DNA from: Liolophura sinensis
Taxonomy: Eukaryota > Mollusca > Polyplacophora > Chitonida > Chitonidae
Reading direction: 5' to 3'
Length of the DNA stretch: 64,000 nt
NCBI RefSeq assembly: GCF_032854445.1
Contig: NC_088301.1
Location: 38,737,187 to 38,801,186, forward strand
Each line of letters opens with the position of its first letter. Positions within the stretch are counted from its first letter, which is position 1. Below, in pieces: positions 13,951 through 27,000 of the stretch. The position numbers and the translations under genes are program-made. Below the pieces are notes generated by a model that did no database searches, was not told the DNA's origin, and was given only the letters and a program-made list of their open reading frames with translations.

Positions 13951-14125
13951 TGTATTTGTTCTGTGTATAGTCTGTTGTCTGTTGAGTTCCATCTAAACTT
14001 GTTCAAATTACACTTGTTAGTTAGTCCTATGCAACATGACTGTGTTATATATTGACCTCTCCAAGTTGTTACAGAAGCTTTCCTTATGTGTGAGTTAAAG
14101 TTTCAGTGTTCATTTTTGTTAACAG

Positions 14126-17100
14126 ATGTATTCGGCGAGCGCTAAAATAGTGAAGCCTCAAGGCGAGAAGGCTGATGATTTTGAGTCATCAATCTCCCAA
14201 GTGAGTTTCTGATTGTTAAATATGAAATGTTTGCAAATGATGTGTTGTATAGTGAAAAGCAACACTTAGTGACAGAGTATATCTGTCACTAAGTCAACTT
14301 TCTAAATAATATATAAATTTATATATAATATATCATGTATTAATTGTTCACAGAAGGACTTTTGTTGGGCGCTCACTTTGTAGAGGCATAATACAAGTAA
14401 TGGTCTAACCGTTGGTATAGTAATTGGTTTTCTTACTTGTGTAGAAGATCGTACTTGAGCTTGGCATAATTTATCAATCTTTCTGTTATAAAAATAATAG
14501 ATAAGTTCAAAACACAGACTAAAAGGATTTTCCACAATGAATTCATTGTTATAGAAAAACCAGACATGATTAGTTTTGACAGGTTGTGAGTGTACTCACT
14601 ACATTCCTTATGTTAAATGTAGGAATTGAACCGCAGATGATGTTCATATTGTTTTGTTATCGGGTTTCATTGTATGTGAAACACAATTTTATTGCCTATT
14701 TTAGGCTCTTCTGGAGCTGGAGATGAACAGTGATCTGAAGGCACAGCTCAGAGAGCTCTACATAACTGGTGCCAAGGTAGGTAATTTTGCAGGGTGGATT
14801 TTTGTGCATTGTATAACAAAATCTTAGTTTATGGTTTTTCTGTTATTGAATTTGACTACATATTGATGTTTTTGTAGTGTAGCTCTGTTTTCATCCAGTG
14901 CCATGGAGTCTTTGCTGTAATTGATAATTATCTGTATTTTTCCAAACACATGGTTATTATGGAAATATTGGCATTTTATGGGGGGTGCAAAATGAACTAG
15001 AACATAAAGAGGTATTTGCCACATGCTTCCAGGAAATTGACATTCAGGGGAAGAAGGCCATCATCATTTTTGTGCCAGTACCACAGTTGCGTGCCTACCA
15101 AAAGATCCAGACCAGACTTGTGCGGGAACTCGAGAAAAAATTCAGCGGCAAGCATGTTGTATTTATTGCCCAGGTAAATATTTTCTCATTTTTATTATAT
15201 AAATAGGCACATTTTATGATGGACAGGCATTGTTGGTATTGCATGTACATCCTCGGAATTGTTCATGGTGTCTGAAATGATGCCCTGCTCTGCAGAATTA
15301 TGTTCATGTCAGTGACTGAAGTAAATAAATAGGAATGTTACATGTGTTTTGATGGAACAGTCTTCGATACTCTGATACATGTACACAGTGTTCTGTGAGA
15401 AATGGCTTAGGCTTGTTTCCTTTGCTGTACACTTGTTTCCTTTGCTGTGCACTTATTCGGTCTCCTGTACCTGGGACTTTATTTGTCCCAGCCTGTACAA
15501 ATTACACATTCATTCTCCAATATAAAGAGGGAAAGCATTGTTAAGGTAAATGTCAGGGTCTCCCCAATGCTCTGCCCAGTTTCCTCCCACCATAATGCTG
15601 GTCGACGTCATATAAGTGAAATACTCTTGAGTATGGCATAGAACACCGATCAAATAATTAAATACTACACGTATTCATCAGAGAGTTTCTATAATGACAT
15701 AAGAATAATGTCCATCGTTGATGCTGTGTATGCATGAATAGCTATAAATGACAAAATTGACGCCTTGTGTACATATTGTGTATTAAAATCAGTGTTCAAG
15801 TAAATATTGGGGATGGCATCTAAAAAAATAGTGGATGTGTTTTGCTTGTGTGTTTATTACCATATATTGCAAAATTCTTGATCTTTATTATATTAGAACT
15901 TTTGTTGAGGTAAATGTTTCAAGACTTGATGTATTGAGAGGAAGTTTTGCCTTCATGTACCTCCAACAGTCACGCTCTTTGATAGCCTAACTACGAAAAA
16001 ACAATGCATAACCTACAAATGCAGCAGAAATTTCTGGATAGATGTGTTATAGATACTTTCAAAGTTTCCCAACTAAACATGAGTTTGCAAGCTGTATTTT
16101 TTTTTTTGTTTTAACATTTTCCAAGAATGAAAAGTTGGGATGGAAATGTGATCTGTATATATGTAGTTAAGGGGTAGAGAAAAGAATTCTCCTATCATGC
16201 TTTTTAATGGTAATTTAACAATTCCTTGCAGCGCCGCATTTTGCCCAAGCCTACGAGAAAATCGAGGAGAAAGAGCAAACAAAAGAGGCCAAGAAGGTAA
16301 AGACGGTTACACAAAGGTTCCACAGTTTGAAATTTCCACTCTAGTCCTGTAAATGTCAAGGGCAAGCAGTTTGACCCATTGATCTGTTTTTCAGAATTGT
16401 GTTGATATGCAGATAATAATCATTTGTATTAGAAGAAAGCAGTAAATATTCTATGGTCTACCAACTGATCTAGTATTTGTAGTTGGAAATCCATTAGCAT
16501 TTGATGGGAACTTCTATTCATCAGTGATGGCATCGAAATCCTCAGATATGTAATAATTCCTTAATCTCAAAACAGGCACTGATATTAAATCTTTACATTC
16601 TGAGTCGAATCGTGGCAATATCTCTCTTTTTGAGTTGATTAAAACTTTTTGGGATACACAAGAGTTTGTTGCGAGGAGCCTAAAATAGTTAGATTGAACA
16701 TCCCAAAGTGTGATTCTCTTGCATCACTTATTTATGACAATAGTGGAAGAGCAGAGTAATGTCCCTTTGTGTCACCATCTGGCAAATCCTTAAAGATTAA
16801 TCGAGATGCATGCACAAAATGGTAAGTTTGGAAAAACAAGGCTTGGGTGTGAAGCATTGAACACAAGGTTTGATTTTGTGTTAAGTGTTGTTGACACTTC
16901 CATGCTGATTGGCAAGAAGCCAATGCCAGAAGGGTGCTTAATTTAATAGACTTTAAAACAGAAGGGAACATAATTCTTTTGTATAATGCTATGGCACACG
17001 TTACAGTAGTAAGGCATAAGAAATGATACATTCTTCCACACTAACTCAGATGAGGTTTTATTTAGACATTAAAGTCAAAATCCAGAAACTAGAGTGTTTA

Positions 17101-20100
17101 GTTAAGAAGATACCATTGTACATTCGAATGGTTTCATCTGCATGGGTAAGAAATCATACTGTTAAAGGTGAACTACGGAGGTTTTTGATCTGATCTGATT
17201 TTTGGTGTTCCCATTCTATCAAAAACTATTCACTGGCTCTATTTTTAAACTTGTTCTCGCAACGATATGGCTGAAAAATTGCGTAGAAGAAAAAGACAAC
17301 ATCGGACTCAATGTACTGATAAAGTATCTCACATGAAGTTTAAGAAAGCATCACCATTTGTCTTTGTGATGTTGCATGACTGAGGATATTGCAGTTCAAA
17401 GTAGGCAGAATCTCACATATTGAGAAAATGAAAGTGCTGCCATGTTATCAGTTTTGATCAATGAGGCACAAGTTATCTGTATAACACAAAGAGTTCAGCT
17501 GTTTCTGCATATGCTGCCAAAACCCTGGTTTGATTTTGTAGCCATGTGTGAGGGATACAAGTGACACAACTTCATGTTTCAAGGTTGCTTTATCATTTCA
17601 TATTCCATGGCCTCTTAGGAATTCCAGCTTAGAAATTGATTTTTTGAGTTAACAAGTACATTAGAAAAATGGCTGTGGCCATATAGGCCTGTTTCCAGCT
17701 GTTTTCCTGAATAACTCGGGTTATGTTTCTTGAGTCTTTCTTGAAGAGTTGTTTTAGTATCCTTAAATGCCATGACTTAATATCCTTGGGTTTTGGAACA
17801 TCAAGGTATCAGTCACAGGAATTTCTTTAAAAGGTGAATGAAGGGTACAACCAAATAATGATCTGACATTCTAAATACGAAGTACTTGTCAGCCAATTAT
17901 ATTGATTTACATTTAAATTAATTACTGGATTATTTTGGGGCCTGAATGGTCTAGTTAGCATAGCACTCTTGAATCTTCCACCAATGTGGTATTGAGTTAA
18001 AGTTCAGCCCCTCTCCGTTAGGGAAGGACTGCTAGCTCTACCTACAGATGATTGTGGTTTCCCCCCTTGGTTTCTGTCTGGTTTCCTCCCACCATAATGC
18101 TGGTTGCCATTGTATAAGAGAAATAATCTTGAGTGTACGACACCAATTATATATATTAAAAAAAAAAATTAATGAATTATCACCAAATACAATACATGCA
18201 AGTTGATAAGTGTCCATTTTTTTTCTTTGCACAGTCGTACTCTGACAAGTGTTCACGACAACATTCTTGACGACCTGTGTTTCCCAGCCGAAATCGTTGG
18301 CAAGAGGATTCGCATAAAGCTGGATGGGTCTCGGCTCATCAAGGTTCACCTTGACAAGGGACAGCAGACCAACATTGAACACAAGGTAACTTGAACTCTA
18401 CTTGTGTAACTTCTTTATGTATGAAACTTCAACTATTGTCCTCAGTTTTATAAATAGTTTCACTTTATAAGCTTGGCAAGTGAATTAAAGGGTTATCGGG
18501 GTTCACCAAGTTATTGTGTTCTTATGGCAATCACAACCTTAACCATTATGCCCACCTCTTGAAGAGGATTTACTTATCGATTTGTTAATGAGAGGGCAAG
18601 GCACAAAATAAAGCTTTCACAGGTGCGCGCATAAAATAGAGGGTGCACCCAACTTTCACAGCTGACATGCACATTTGAGGGGAATGCTGCAAATAATCAC
18701 TAGCCAATAGTATTTCTTCAGGCTACATGTGACATTGTTCACATCCAGAAAAATTTTTGCGTTGGTGATCAAGATTAGATCCATCTCTGTGCGGTCAGCC
18801 TTCATCAGATATACATATGTACATGTATAAGCGTCAACGTGGAGTAAATGTACCTCCATTGCAGAGGAACAACTGTTTGATCAGTGGACTCCTTAAATGG
18901 TAAAGTATGTGCTGTTCATGTTTAAATACAATAAAACAACAACAAAATACAATGAAACGACAGCAGACTTTTTGTCAAAAAGGGGAAGATGTTGATCCAA
19001 CGCCAGGAGTCTAGTGTACAGCAATAATAACATTGCTTCAATAGTGAAACCCAAACAACAGCACAAACCGATACTCTGTCAACATTAAGTGGTAGTAAGA
19101 CCATTGACATTATACTGGTTCAGACAGTATTTATCCAAGCCTGAGACGTGATTGCAGAGCCTCTATGTCTACAGACAGCCTTTCATATTGTATTTGTTAG
19201 CATGAATTCCACAGCTTCAGTGACGGATTACAATACAGGCAGAGCAGTAAGAACTGTGGTGGGCAGGTGGAAAACAAAGATATAGGCCTAGTACTACATC
19301 ATGTGGGCCCAGAGAGACAAGTCTGGTCAGCAAATGGTGTTTGATAGTACTGACGATTCCTCTTCTGCTAGTCTCACGAAATCACTGTTTGATAACAACT
19401 TGTCTGATAAAATGAGTTGGCCACCATCATGCAAGTGAAATGTTCTTGAGCATGGCGTAAAATACCAGTCAGATAAATAAGTAATGCACTATGTGAACTG
19501 TGTAAAGAAAACATCTACATGTAAAGCAAGGTACCTCAGTTTTAGTCTTTCTCATATAATTTGTGCACTCAAGTTTCAGCTGGTGCATGTACTTAAATGG
19601 GTGCACATTGTGCATGTAAATTTTGCATACTTATTGATAGTTGTTACATTTATATCTGCTCCCATTGGTGTCAGATTTTGAAAAAAATGTGTGCAGTTCT
19701 ATTGTGTGAAACCTCTGATCATATTTGAAAGTTATCCTGATCTGTGCTAAAGTTTCCTTTCTTATTGGTTGTTGCTTGCCATGCTCCAACTCCTCCAAAT
19801 ATTCTGAGTTTTTTAAAATTTTGTTTCAAGTTCAGTTTATGTAACATCAGATCAAGCATGAAAACCAGCTGGATCAGTAAATAAGACCTGCATATTTTAT
19901 TGATTTTGTTCTGATAGGTTGTTAGTATGTGCAATAATTGTTCAATAATATTGTCTAATTTCGATAAAATTTGTGTGCAAGTTCATTCTGTAGGCACTCG
20001 GGTCAACTTTGAACTATCATAAGCAGGGTTGGGAGGCATTGATACTCACGGTCGTCTGATTGTATCTCATCTTGTAATGTCAACCAAGTAATTGTCCTGA

Positions 20101-20279
20101 TATTAATCATTTCATGTTAGACAAATGTAATTAAATCATGGGTAGAACTCCACACATTATTTTTTAAGGAAATTTTTATTTACCTTTCTCTTTGTTTGCA
20201 GTTGGACACCTTCACAGCCGTCTACAAGAAGTTAACAGGAAAAGACGTCAATTTTGAATTCCCTGAGTTTGTCCTGTGA
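14126..20279 (+). CDS. RPS7: Ribosomal protein eS7 (40S subunit protein S7)
   Basis: Coding exons are 14126-14200, 14705-14776, 15033-15173, 16232-16296, 18235-18385 and 20202-20279, giving 193 aa (human eS7 has 194). All introns are GT-AG, and only the fourth splits a codon (phase 2). The match to animal eS7 is plain throughout: [20 protein letters not shown], the block [38 protein letters not shown], the basic stretch [40 protein letters not shown], and the C-terminus [15 protein letters not shown]. eS7 is a structural protein of the small ribosomal subunit, placed on the solvent side, and is needed for 18S rRNA maturation. The ATG follows the acceptor directly, so the 5' UTR comes from one or more upstream untranslated exons. 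The 3' UTR is probably short, as is usual for this class, but no AATAAA is obvious before the SINE fragment at 20562. Confidence 0.98.
14264..14294. repeat. Perfect 13-bp hairpin in RPS7 intron
   Basis: ACTTAGTGACAGA (14264-14276) and TCTGTCACTAAGT (14282-14294) are exact reverse complements around a 5-base loop, in the intron just after the first coding exon. The stem is too short for a miRNA precursor. It may be a remnant of a small palindromic element or an RNA structure. Function unknown. Confidence 0.7.
15555..15664 (+). mobile_element. SINE 3' fragment in RPS7 intron
   Basis: Only the tail half of the main SINE is present: TTTCCTCCCACCATAATGCT, then ATATAAGTGAAATACTCTTG and CACCGATCAAATAATTAAAT. 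The tRNA head is missing, which is typical 5' truncation. Confidence 0.8.
15670..15815 (+). repeat. Dispersed repeat family C, copy 1
   Basis: TCCATCGTTGATGCTGTGTA and TGTGTATTAAAATCAGTGTT match the two copies at 34.0-34.4 kb (ATCGTTGAT.CGATGTGTGTA; TGTGCATTAGAATCAATGTT). It is diverged and no reading frame is kept. Confidence 0.45.
17938..18168 (+). mobile_element. SINE copy just upstream of RPS7 exon 5
   Basis: A tRNA-like head (GCCTGAATGGTCTAGTTAGC) is followed by the body TTTCCTCCCACCATAATGCT, a worn AAGAGAAATAATCTTGAG block, CACCAATTATATATATT and poly(A). The tail ends about 65 bases before the RPS7 acceptor at 18234. Confidence 0.75.
19425..19475 (+). mobile_element. SINE tail fragment in RPS7 intron
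   Basis: A short remnant with AAGTGAAATGTTCTTGAGCA, GGCGTAAAATACCAGTCAG and ATAAATAAGTA. Head and body are missing. Confidence 0.6.
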
Positions 20280-20561
20280 GCAAAATGTGAAGGCTGTAAC
20301 ATTTATGAGAATAAGAAAAAAATCCGTGCTGAAATCCAATGTGTTCTGTTAACTGATATATACCTCCATGATTAGTGCATGTACAGGCCCTCATTTGAAT
20401 CTGCAGAATAGAACAAAGTCGAGTAGAACAGCTTATAGGATAGCTAGTGTTATGATCGAACATGGGCTTACTTTGCAATGTTTTGTTAACATTTTTATTG
20501 TAGATCAGGAATCGTATGTTAGAAAGGAGGATAGGGCAAAACTTTGATCTTGTTGGAAACC

Positions 20562-20632
20562 TGGGGATGTCGTATTAGTGAAATATTCTTGAGTATAGCG
20601 TAAAACTTCAGTCGAATAAATACATAAACTGA
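20562..20632 (+). mobile_element. SINE tail fragment downstream of RPS7
   Basis: Remnant with GTCGTATTAGTGAAATATTC, TTGAGTATAGCGTAAAAC and a GAATAAATACATAAA tail, the 3' end of the main SINE. Its AATAAA could also serve as a poly(A) signal for RPS7, but that is a guess. Confidence 0.7.
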
Positions 20633-20964
20633 TCGTGTTGCCGTGCAATTTCTGATCAGTGATTGTATGAGAGTTACTAAGAAAAGTTTCTAGCTCTGTT
20701 GAATTAACTACTTTTAATGGAAATCGGCGTGTTCCACAGTTTAGTAAAGCATAATTTGTTCAGGAGTTTAACAGTTACCTCCCCTTGTTCTCGTGGCTCG
20801 GGAAGCTGAACTTTTACACTGTCCGGGAAAAAAATTTGTGATTTTCCTCGGTGTCACTGCTTATAGAGCCTTGGACTTTTGAGCAGCCTAAAGTTACGTT
20901 CGAGACCACTAAAGTACCACCCGTGTGGTATGCAGTAACTTGACAAACTGAAAAGTCAATAGTT

Positions 20965-21055
20965 TACCCAGTGCCGACCGGTTTCCTCCACACAAAAACT
21001 AAGGCCATCGTATATGTGGCGCACCTTTGAGTATAGTGGAAAAAAAACAAAATTT
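20965..21055 (+). mobile_element. Worn SINE-like fragment
   Basis: CCGACCGGTTTCCTCCACAC, then GGCCATCGTATATGTGGCG and TTTGAGTATAGTGG resemble the body and tail of the main SINE with many changes. The assignment is tentative. Confidence 0.35.
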
Positions 21056-24000
21056 ATTGTAGGCTGCCGCCCTTTCGGGATTAGTATTCTGTTACCGGCA
21101 GCAGCCTTACAACAGAAGAGGCTTAGAGAACGGTGCGGTGGTTCTGAGCTAACTTTCCTTCTAAGAACTGATTGCTGCATGCTGAATCGTTTTTCTCACA
21201 CTGCGTAAAAAGAGCACTCCGCTTCAGGCGGACTGGGGTTTTACCAATCGATTGAATATTGCGAGATCAACGGGTATATCTAAAACATGTTGAAGTAAGC
21301 GTTAGGATCAGAGAATTTCGGCAACCACAATGACCAAAGAAAAATCGTCCGGAAAGGTGCAGTTATATCCGCAGGTAAGGTTTAAAAACATACTTTTGGT
21401 GCTGCAATTTGCATTTTGCCAGAGGGATATAATAGTACCTTCCAAACCACCAAATAGACATATATGTTCTGTATATGGTCATTAGATTTCTCAGAATGAG
21501 GCAAATTGAGCCTGTCGTGGATTTTATGTACAATACAATATTTAAATCCAGCCTCCCTAAATTCGTCGTTGGGTAATTACCATCATATGATGGGACCGTG
21601 TTATATATATAAGCATAGGAAATATGTTGATTTCCTATTTGTCGATACCTATAGCCTATCGCAGTTGTGTGGGTGCCAATACCCATGCTTTCATGTGTAC
21701 ATTTCTCTCTAGGGTGAATACCAGTTTTATCCACCATATATACATTTGTGACGTTTAGTCCCTGGGAGGCAGGTCATAATAAAACTGAAAATGCACCAAA
21801 GTGAAACGGTCAGTAATTGTATTCTGTGTAGCGTGATGTTTGTCATTTTGAATAATTTGAGTTGCACTTCATAAATTTGTCGCGAACAATGGTTTCATGC
21901 CGATATAGGCCATTGTCTCAAATTACGTGAAGTGTATTATAACATACACGCACGCAAATCTGATATACACAGTGGATTCGTAATATCGACTTGCATGATT
22001 AGAGGGCCTGAGGCCGGTTTCATGAAGCGAAGCTTGACTCTTCCCTCCATAAACGCTTTGCTCTATGTAAGTAAACGATGAATTTAAACTACGGAACACC
22101 AGTTAAAATTTGAATTAGAACTATCTAACCAAGTATGTACCCCGACAAGATTGGAATTCAGGTGACTGTTTGCCCGGCAGAATAATGTATTTGTCAAACG
22201 TCCCAGACGCAGGCCTACATGCATGAAATGCATGGTTGAACTAAAATCTTTTATGTTCAAGTTTTGAGTTTAAGTCAGAGCAACTTTAAACAGTAGGATG
22301 TAACGTGCAGGTTTGTAAGCAATGATAATCAATGTAATGGATTCTCAACGCTTATGGATAAAACCACATTCAGTATATCAACGAGTGAATAGGCCTAATG
22401 TGCATGTATTAAATAAGTATTAAAGAAGTAGAGTATGATGGTCATGTGATTAGATGGATGTGCTATAGCTAGTAAATATATTTAACATCTTAAATACGAT
22501 AAACAATTTATCAACACGCATTCTGAACGTACATTGTTCACTATAACGGTTTGATCTGTCTGAATAATGACTATGCTGAGGCCCATAAAAAAACGGCCAT
22601 AATTTTATTGCTAAAAATTGATGAAACTGGCCAGAGCTCGAACTTTGTAAACTGAACAGATGAAACGTTGTATACCAAGCTTCAAATCAGAATAACCAAC
22701 AGGAAACAAGCCTTGAAAACTGACATGCCCAAAAACGTGTTATACAAAATTTTGTCAAAAATGGACTGGTTGAATCTCGAACATGATCTCTAACTTTTCA
22801 AGCATAGTAAAGCCATGTATGTACCAATTAGGTTTTGCAAAGAAAAACCGGAAAATGTCAATTCACAAATACTTCAGAGTGCATTGTTCGTGCTCGTGGT
22901 ATATAGGGTTACATGTAACACCAGAGGAAGTGCTTGAAACTCTTAAATAAAACTACATATTTCAGAGAAATAAATCAAATATACCACATTTATTCACTTT
23001 AACATGCATATATATGGTTTTACTATATCAACATCTTTTTTCGATCTGTATATACTGTGTGTATGATGGCTGAATGCCACGCGAAACACTGTAACCTGAA
23101 GTAGGTGTAGATGGTAATATTGCAGTGGCTACAATATCAGGAGGTTCTCAATTGTCTTAACAAATCAAAACATCAAGCTTTTGTGGTCAAATGAAGAGCA
23201 GCTAAAATGTGGTTTCCCACAATTTCACTTTACTTTATTGAGTCTGTACTATAGAGATCTAATCAGCAGAAATCTAACTTCCGGGACAACTAATGGAATA
23301 TGTAACTACGGCGGATGTGGGTTGAAACTTTGCAACTTTTTGGAAATTTGTTAGGCATAAAGCTTGGTACAACAGTATAGACCTCGGATTTTTTTAACAC
23401 TTCTTCACTGCCACGCGTATATAGGCCTCATTTAATATTGTCTTATTGTTACTGTTGCATATATTATAGTTATGGTACCACTTACGTAAACTATGGTTCC
23501 TGATTTATTTATTTACAACATTTAAATTAAAAAGACCGTTGAATTTGGCTTCCCAAGAGGCTGTGTCTAGACGTGTTTCTAAGATATATTATTTTATACA
23601 ATCCAAATCATGGTAGGCACGTTTTAGGGGCAAATCTTATATGTCTCATTATGACAGTCCTCCCTACTAAAGTTTCCCCGTCCTTACCGTTGTACAATAT
23701 TAAGCTTTACTCCCATAACGAAGGCAGGGCAGAGGTTATATACTTAAATTTACGACAGACAGCCGGTACGCTAAGGACTGTATAAAGTCTTTTTTCCAAC
23801 CAACCATCACCCACTCCCCCTCAAATTAGCTAAGGATTTATTTTGTCTTTTATATGTTAGTGAGCACATCCTAAACTTAATATTAAAAATAAAATCATAC
23901 GTTTCATGTATATATCCGTCAAACAACAGAGAAATAAATAAAAACATCTCTTGTTTTCAAACAATTTCCTAGCTCGATCATTGCTTATAAATTTACCCCG

Positions 24001-25104
24001 CGAAAGAGGGCAAATATGAGCAAAATTTTCCGAATAAAGAGACGTCCCTTTGTCATAGCAACCGTTAATGATCCCTGTGTCACGCGCTTGATGACATCCT
24101 CTCCGCCCATGAGTGTGTTGCCATAGTTACCGCACTTACGGCACATTCCGGCTGAAGTTACACTTGGTTGTGCATTTAAAAGACAAATAAATGAAACAGC
24201 TTGACGTCGCGAGGTACAAGGGGATATTGTTAATCCATTCGTTGTACCTACTATTATCTTGTCACTTAGGTTCGTTGTCATCATGAAAAAAAAACAATCT
24301 CTATGTAAAATAAACAAACAAAGTGAAGTCAGAACAACCATAGAGTGCCTTTTGAACAATCATAATATTACTTCCTCTATTACTGTGCTATAAATTGTAT
24401 CTGTATGTATATATTTTTGATATGTTGATATTGCTCGACTTCATGTTGCATATTTATATTTAGATGCTGATGTCCTTATGAAAACAACTATGACCTCAAC
24501 ACGTGTAATTTAATATTTAGGTAGCTAGCGTATATTGTTTGTCTAACAAATAATTTCCTTGACATGAAAAAAAAGTAAGGATGGTGTCGCTTTCAAGAAA
24601 GGTTTGTATTCCTAAATTAAGGTCTGAAAAGATCGGTTAATTGGGACTGGCTACATAACCAAATGATGCCGTAGAACTGATTGTTCGCCATACTCTTCAG
24701 GGAAAGCTAAGTTCATGCAGTCTGTGCAGTGTGAATTAAGCTCAGCTGATTCCCGCAAGGTTATATTGTAAAAAGTACAGTGTATGCGAATTACCATCAG
24801 AATACAACCAAGAAATCAAGACGAAAGAGAGATTCGCCTCAGTCCATAAGTTTGGGTAAGAAATTGTCTGCTTTTTTCCTTTTTCATATGTATATATAAC
24901 TGACATAGAGATAGTAAAAAATGGTTAAAATATTTCTGTAGACAAACATTAGTTCCCCTAAAACATATAGTGTTAGTTAGTAGCACATCACAAGTTATTT
25001 CTATTTGTATTCTCTACCGGTACGCTTTAATTATTTGTCTAACTGCCGGAGTCAGGAAATTCCGTGATCTAAATTCCATTTTTCCGAGTTAAATTATATA
25101 CATC

Positions 25105-25718
25105 GGGTGGGCATAAAAAAATGTGCCGTACTTTGACACTCAATATCTCCGAAACCCTCTGACGTCAGCTTCTAAAAAATTACACACTCAAAAGCCATTA
25201 TGTCCTAAGTATACGGACCAAATTTCAATTTCATCTATTAAGATTTCTGTTCATCGGACCAAAATCAAAAAATAGTCAAAAACACATGTTCCGGACATTT
25301 CAAAATGATGCTCGGCCTTGTTTTACTTGAAAAGGTGATCAATTCCTTGTCCGCCGCAGAGAAAACCATCTTGATTCAGCAAAGCTAGTGCCTATCTAGC
25401 AGAAGAGTTTCTCTGACACTAGAACCAGACAATTTTTCCAGACGACACTTGATTGACGCGTATTACACAGGTGCAGCGCGCTCTCTACTCATGAAACCTG
25501 TCAGGTGATGCAATGTGGGTCACAGGAACGTGCGTTTTTGAGGCTATGTTTTCATTTTAACCCTGTGTACAGACTACTCAAGCTATGGTCTTGAAAATTG
25601 GTCAGTATATTAACAAAACCATGCCATTTGAATGTCTGAAGTTTGAAAAGTTTGAAAGGGTTTGAACAAAGGATAATGGAACAATGCAGCATCAATGTAC
25701 GGCCCATTTTTTATGCCC

Positions 25719-25722
<4 letters not shown>
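25105..25722. mobile_element. Non-autonomous DNA transposon (MITE) with terminal inverted repeats
   Basis: The left end GGGTGGGCATAAAAAAATGT and the reverse complement of the right end, GGGTGGGCATAAAAAATGGG, agree for about 32 bases with few differences and one 1-base gap, both continuing into GCCGTAC.TTGA. The element is 618 bp and contains no transposase frame. The right end abuts an AT microsatellite, which suggests a TA-rich target as used by Tc1/mariner elements, but the exact target duplication cannot be read. Confidence 0.8.
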
Positions 25723-25801
<79 letters not shown>

Positions 25802-25830
25802 TGCACACACCACACACACACACACACTGT
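25723..25830. repeat. (AT)n and (CA)n compound microsatellite
   Basis: A run of AT dinucleotides of about 75 bases is followed by a short CA run (25804-25827). It yields spurious Ile/Tyr-rich frames on both strands. Confidence 0.97.
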
Positions 25831-25939
25831 AGAATAATGAGTGTACTGTAGTATAATGAGTGTGTAGAGAAAGTTCGTAAGTAACTTGTCTAATGTCAGT
25901 AGTTTACTCCGGGCATTGAGTTTCCTTTACCCATTAAAC

Positions 25940-26005
25940 TTATACCGCCACCGTATAAGTGAAAACTTCCTGAGTTTGGCGTTGAACACCAAATAAAATT
26001 AAGTG
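25940..26005 (+). mobile_element. SINE tail fragment
   Basis: ACCGCCACCGTATAAGTGAA followed by GAACACCAAATAAAATTAA is the 3' end of the main SINE, diverged and truncated. Confidence 0.55.
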
Positions 26006-26639
26006 TAGACTGCCGCGGTCCTTCGCTAGCAGAATTCTGGTTCAAATGAATAAATAAAATGCATGCCAACCATGTGAACCGGAGGTCCGGGGTTCATTTC
26101 TGAATTTGCTCAGATCTAGGGCCTGAAAACGAGCAGTTTTGATACCTTGTATTCTCGACTCAGAATCATCATACTTTGGGTTAGTCAAATACTGGTCGGT
26201 TCAGCACCAGTATGGTGCATGGGTAGAGCGCAAGGTCTTGTCTTCTGAATGGCGTACGTTCCGGTAAGCCGGCATGTTAATTTTCAGCGGCATGTTTAAT
26301 TTTTGCAATGCGACAGGCTTGTAGAGTAAACCGTCGTGAAATCAGCGGTTAAACCACATGTATAAACACACGCAAAGCTGCAAGCTACAGTTTACCTTGT
26401 TCTTAGCAGCGTTCACTTTACAGATTTGTTGAAGCGTAGATCTAACGTCCCACCACATCTCAAAGAACACTCAAATAAATATATAAATTTCTCTTCAAAA
26501 AGATTGTTGTATAAATTGAGATATTAGATATATTGAGATAATAGATTGAAGCAAATTATTGAACACGTAAATGAGTGTGACCAGCTGTGATGTACGATAA
26601 TAGATTACACTGCACACTGGATACACACCGAGACAGCCA

Positions 26640-27000
26640 CGACGCTGAGTAGTATACTCAGAGCACACTGTGCGTCTGGACAGTTTCTGTAGTGAGTCGC
26701 ACACTACTTACTGGATACAAATCGTGAATACCCACGACGTATGTACAGTGCTGAGAACACAATTTAGTTAATTCTTTCTTGAGTGCCACACTTTCTGGAT
26801 AGGCTTACACACCCTAAACATCAGTCTGGATATTACGTAGAATACTCAGCGGAGCACACTTTAATTATCAACCGTCTAGCCATTTATGTAGTGAGTCGCA
26901 CACCCACTGAATACACACACCGTGGACATCCACGAATACCCAGAGCTCACTACCTCTCTCTGTCTATAAACGCAGTTAATGTCTGCTTTGAGTCACCCTA
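26640..27000. repeat. Degenerate tandem duplication, about 198-bp period
   Basis: TGTAGTGAGTCGCACAC occurs near 26689 and again near 26887. Other words recur at a similar spacing: TACTCAG..GAGCACAC before it, and GAATACCCA after it. Two worn copies of one unit are visible, with weaker echoes on either side. Confidence 0.55.

Larger units (their letters stand above)
3805..14125. other. Intergenic region, elongin C to RPS7
   Basis: About 10 kb without a gene I can support. It includes the elongin C 3' UTR at the left and the RPS7 promoter and untranslated first exon somewhere at the right. Between them are SINE copies (about 4965, 5378, 9345, 10572), one copy of repeat family B (8500-8805), a degenerate short-repeat tract (7165-7480), a GC-richer stretch with an unassigned open frame (6400-7024), a diverged local duplication (about 11660-11790 and 11950-12090) and an inverted repeat pair (13280-13420 and 13815-13950). 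Confidence 0.6.

Noticed and set aside
25643-25837. Ile/Tyr-repeat open frame (and a similar one at 29597-29896)
   Set aside because: Encoded by AT microsatellites; low complexity with no gene context.
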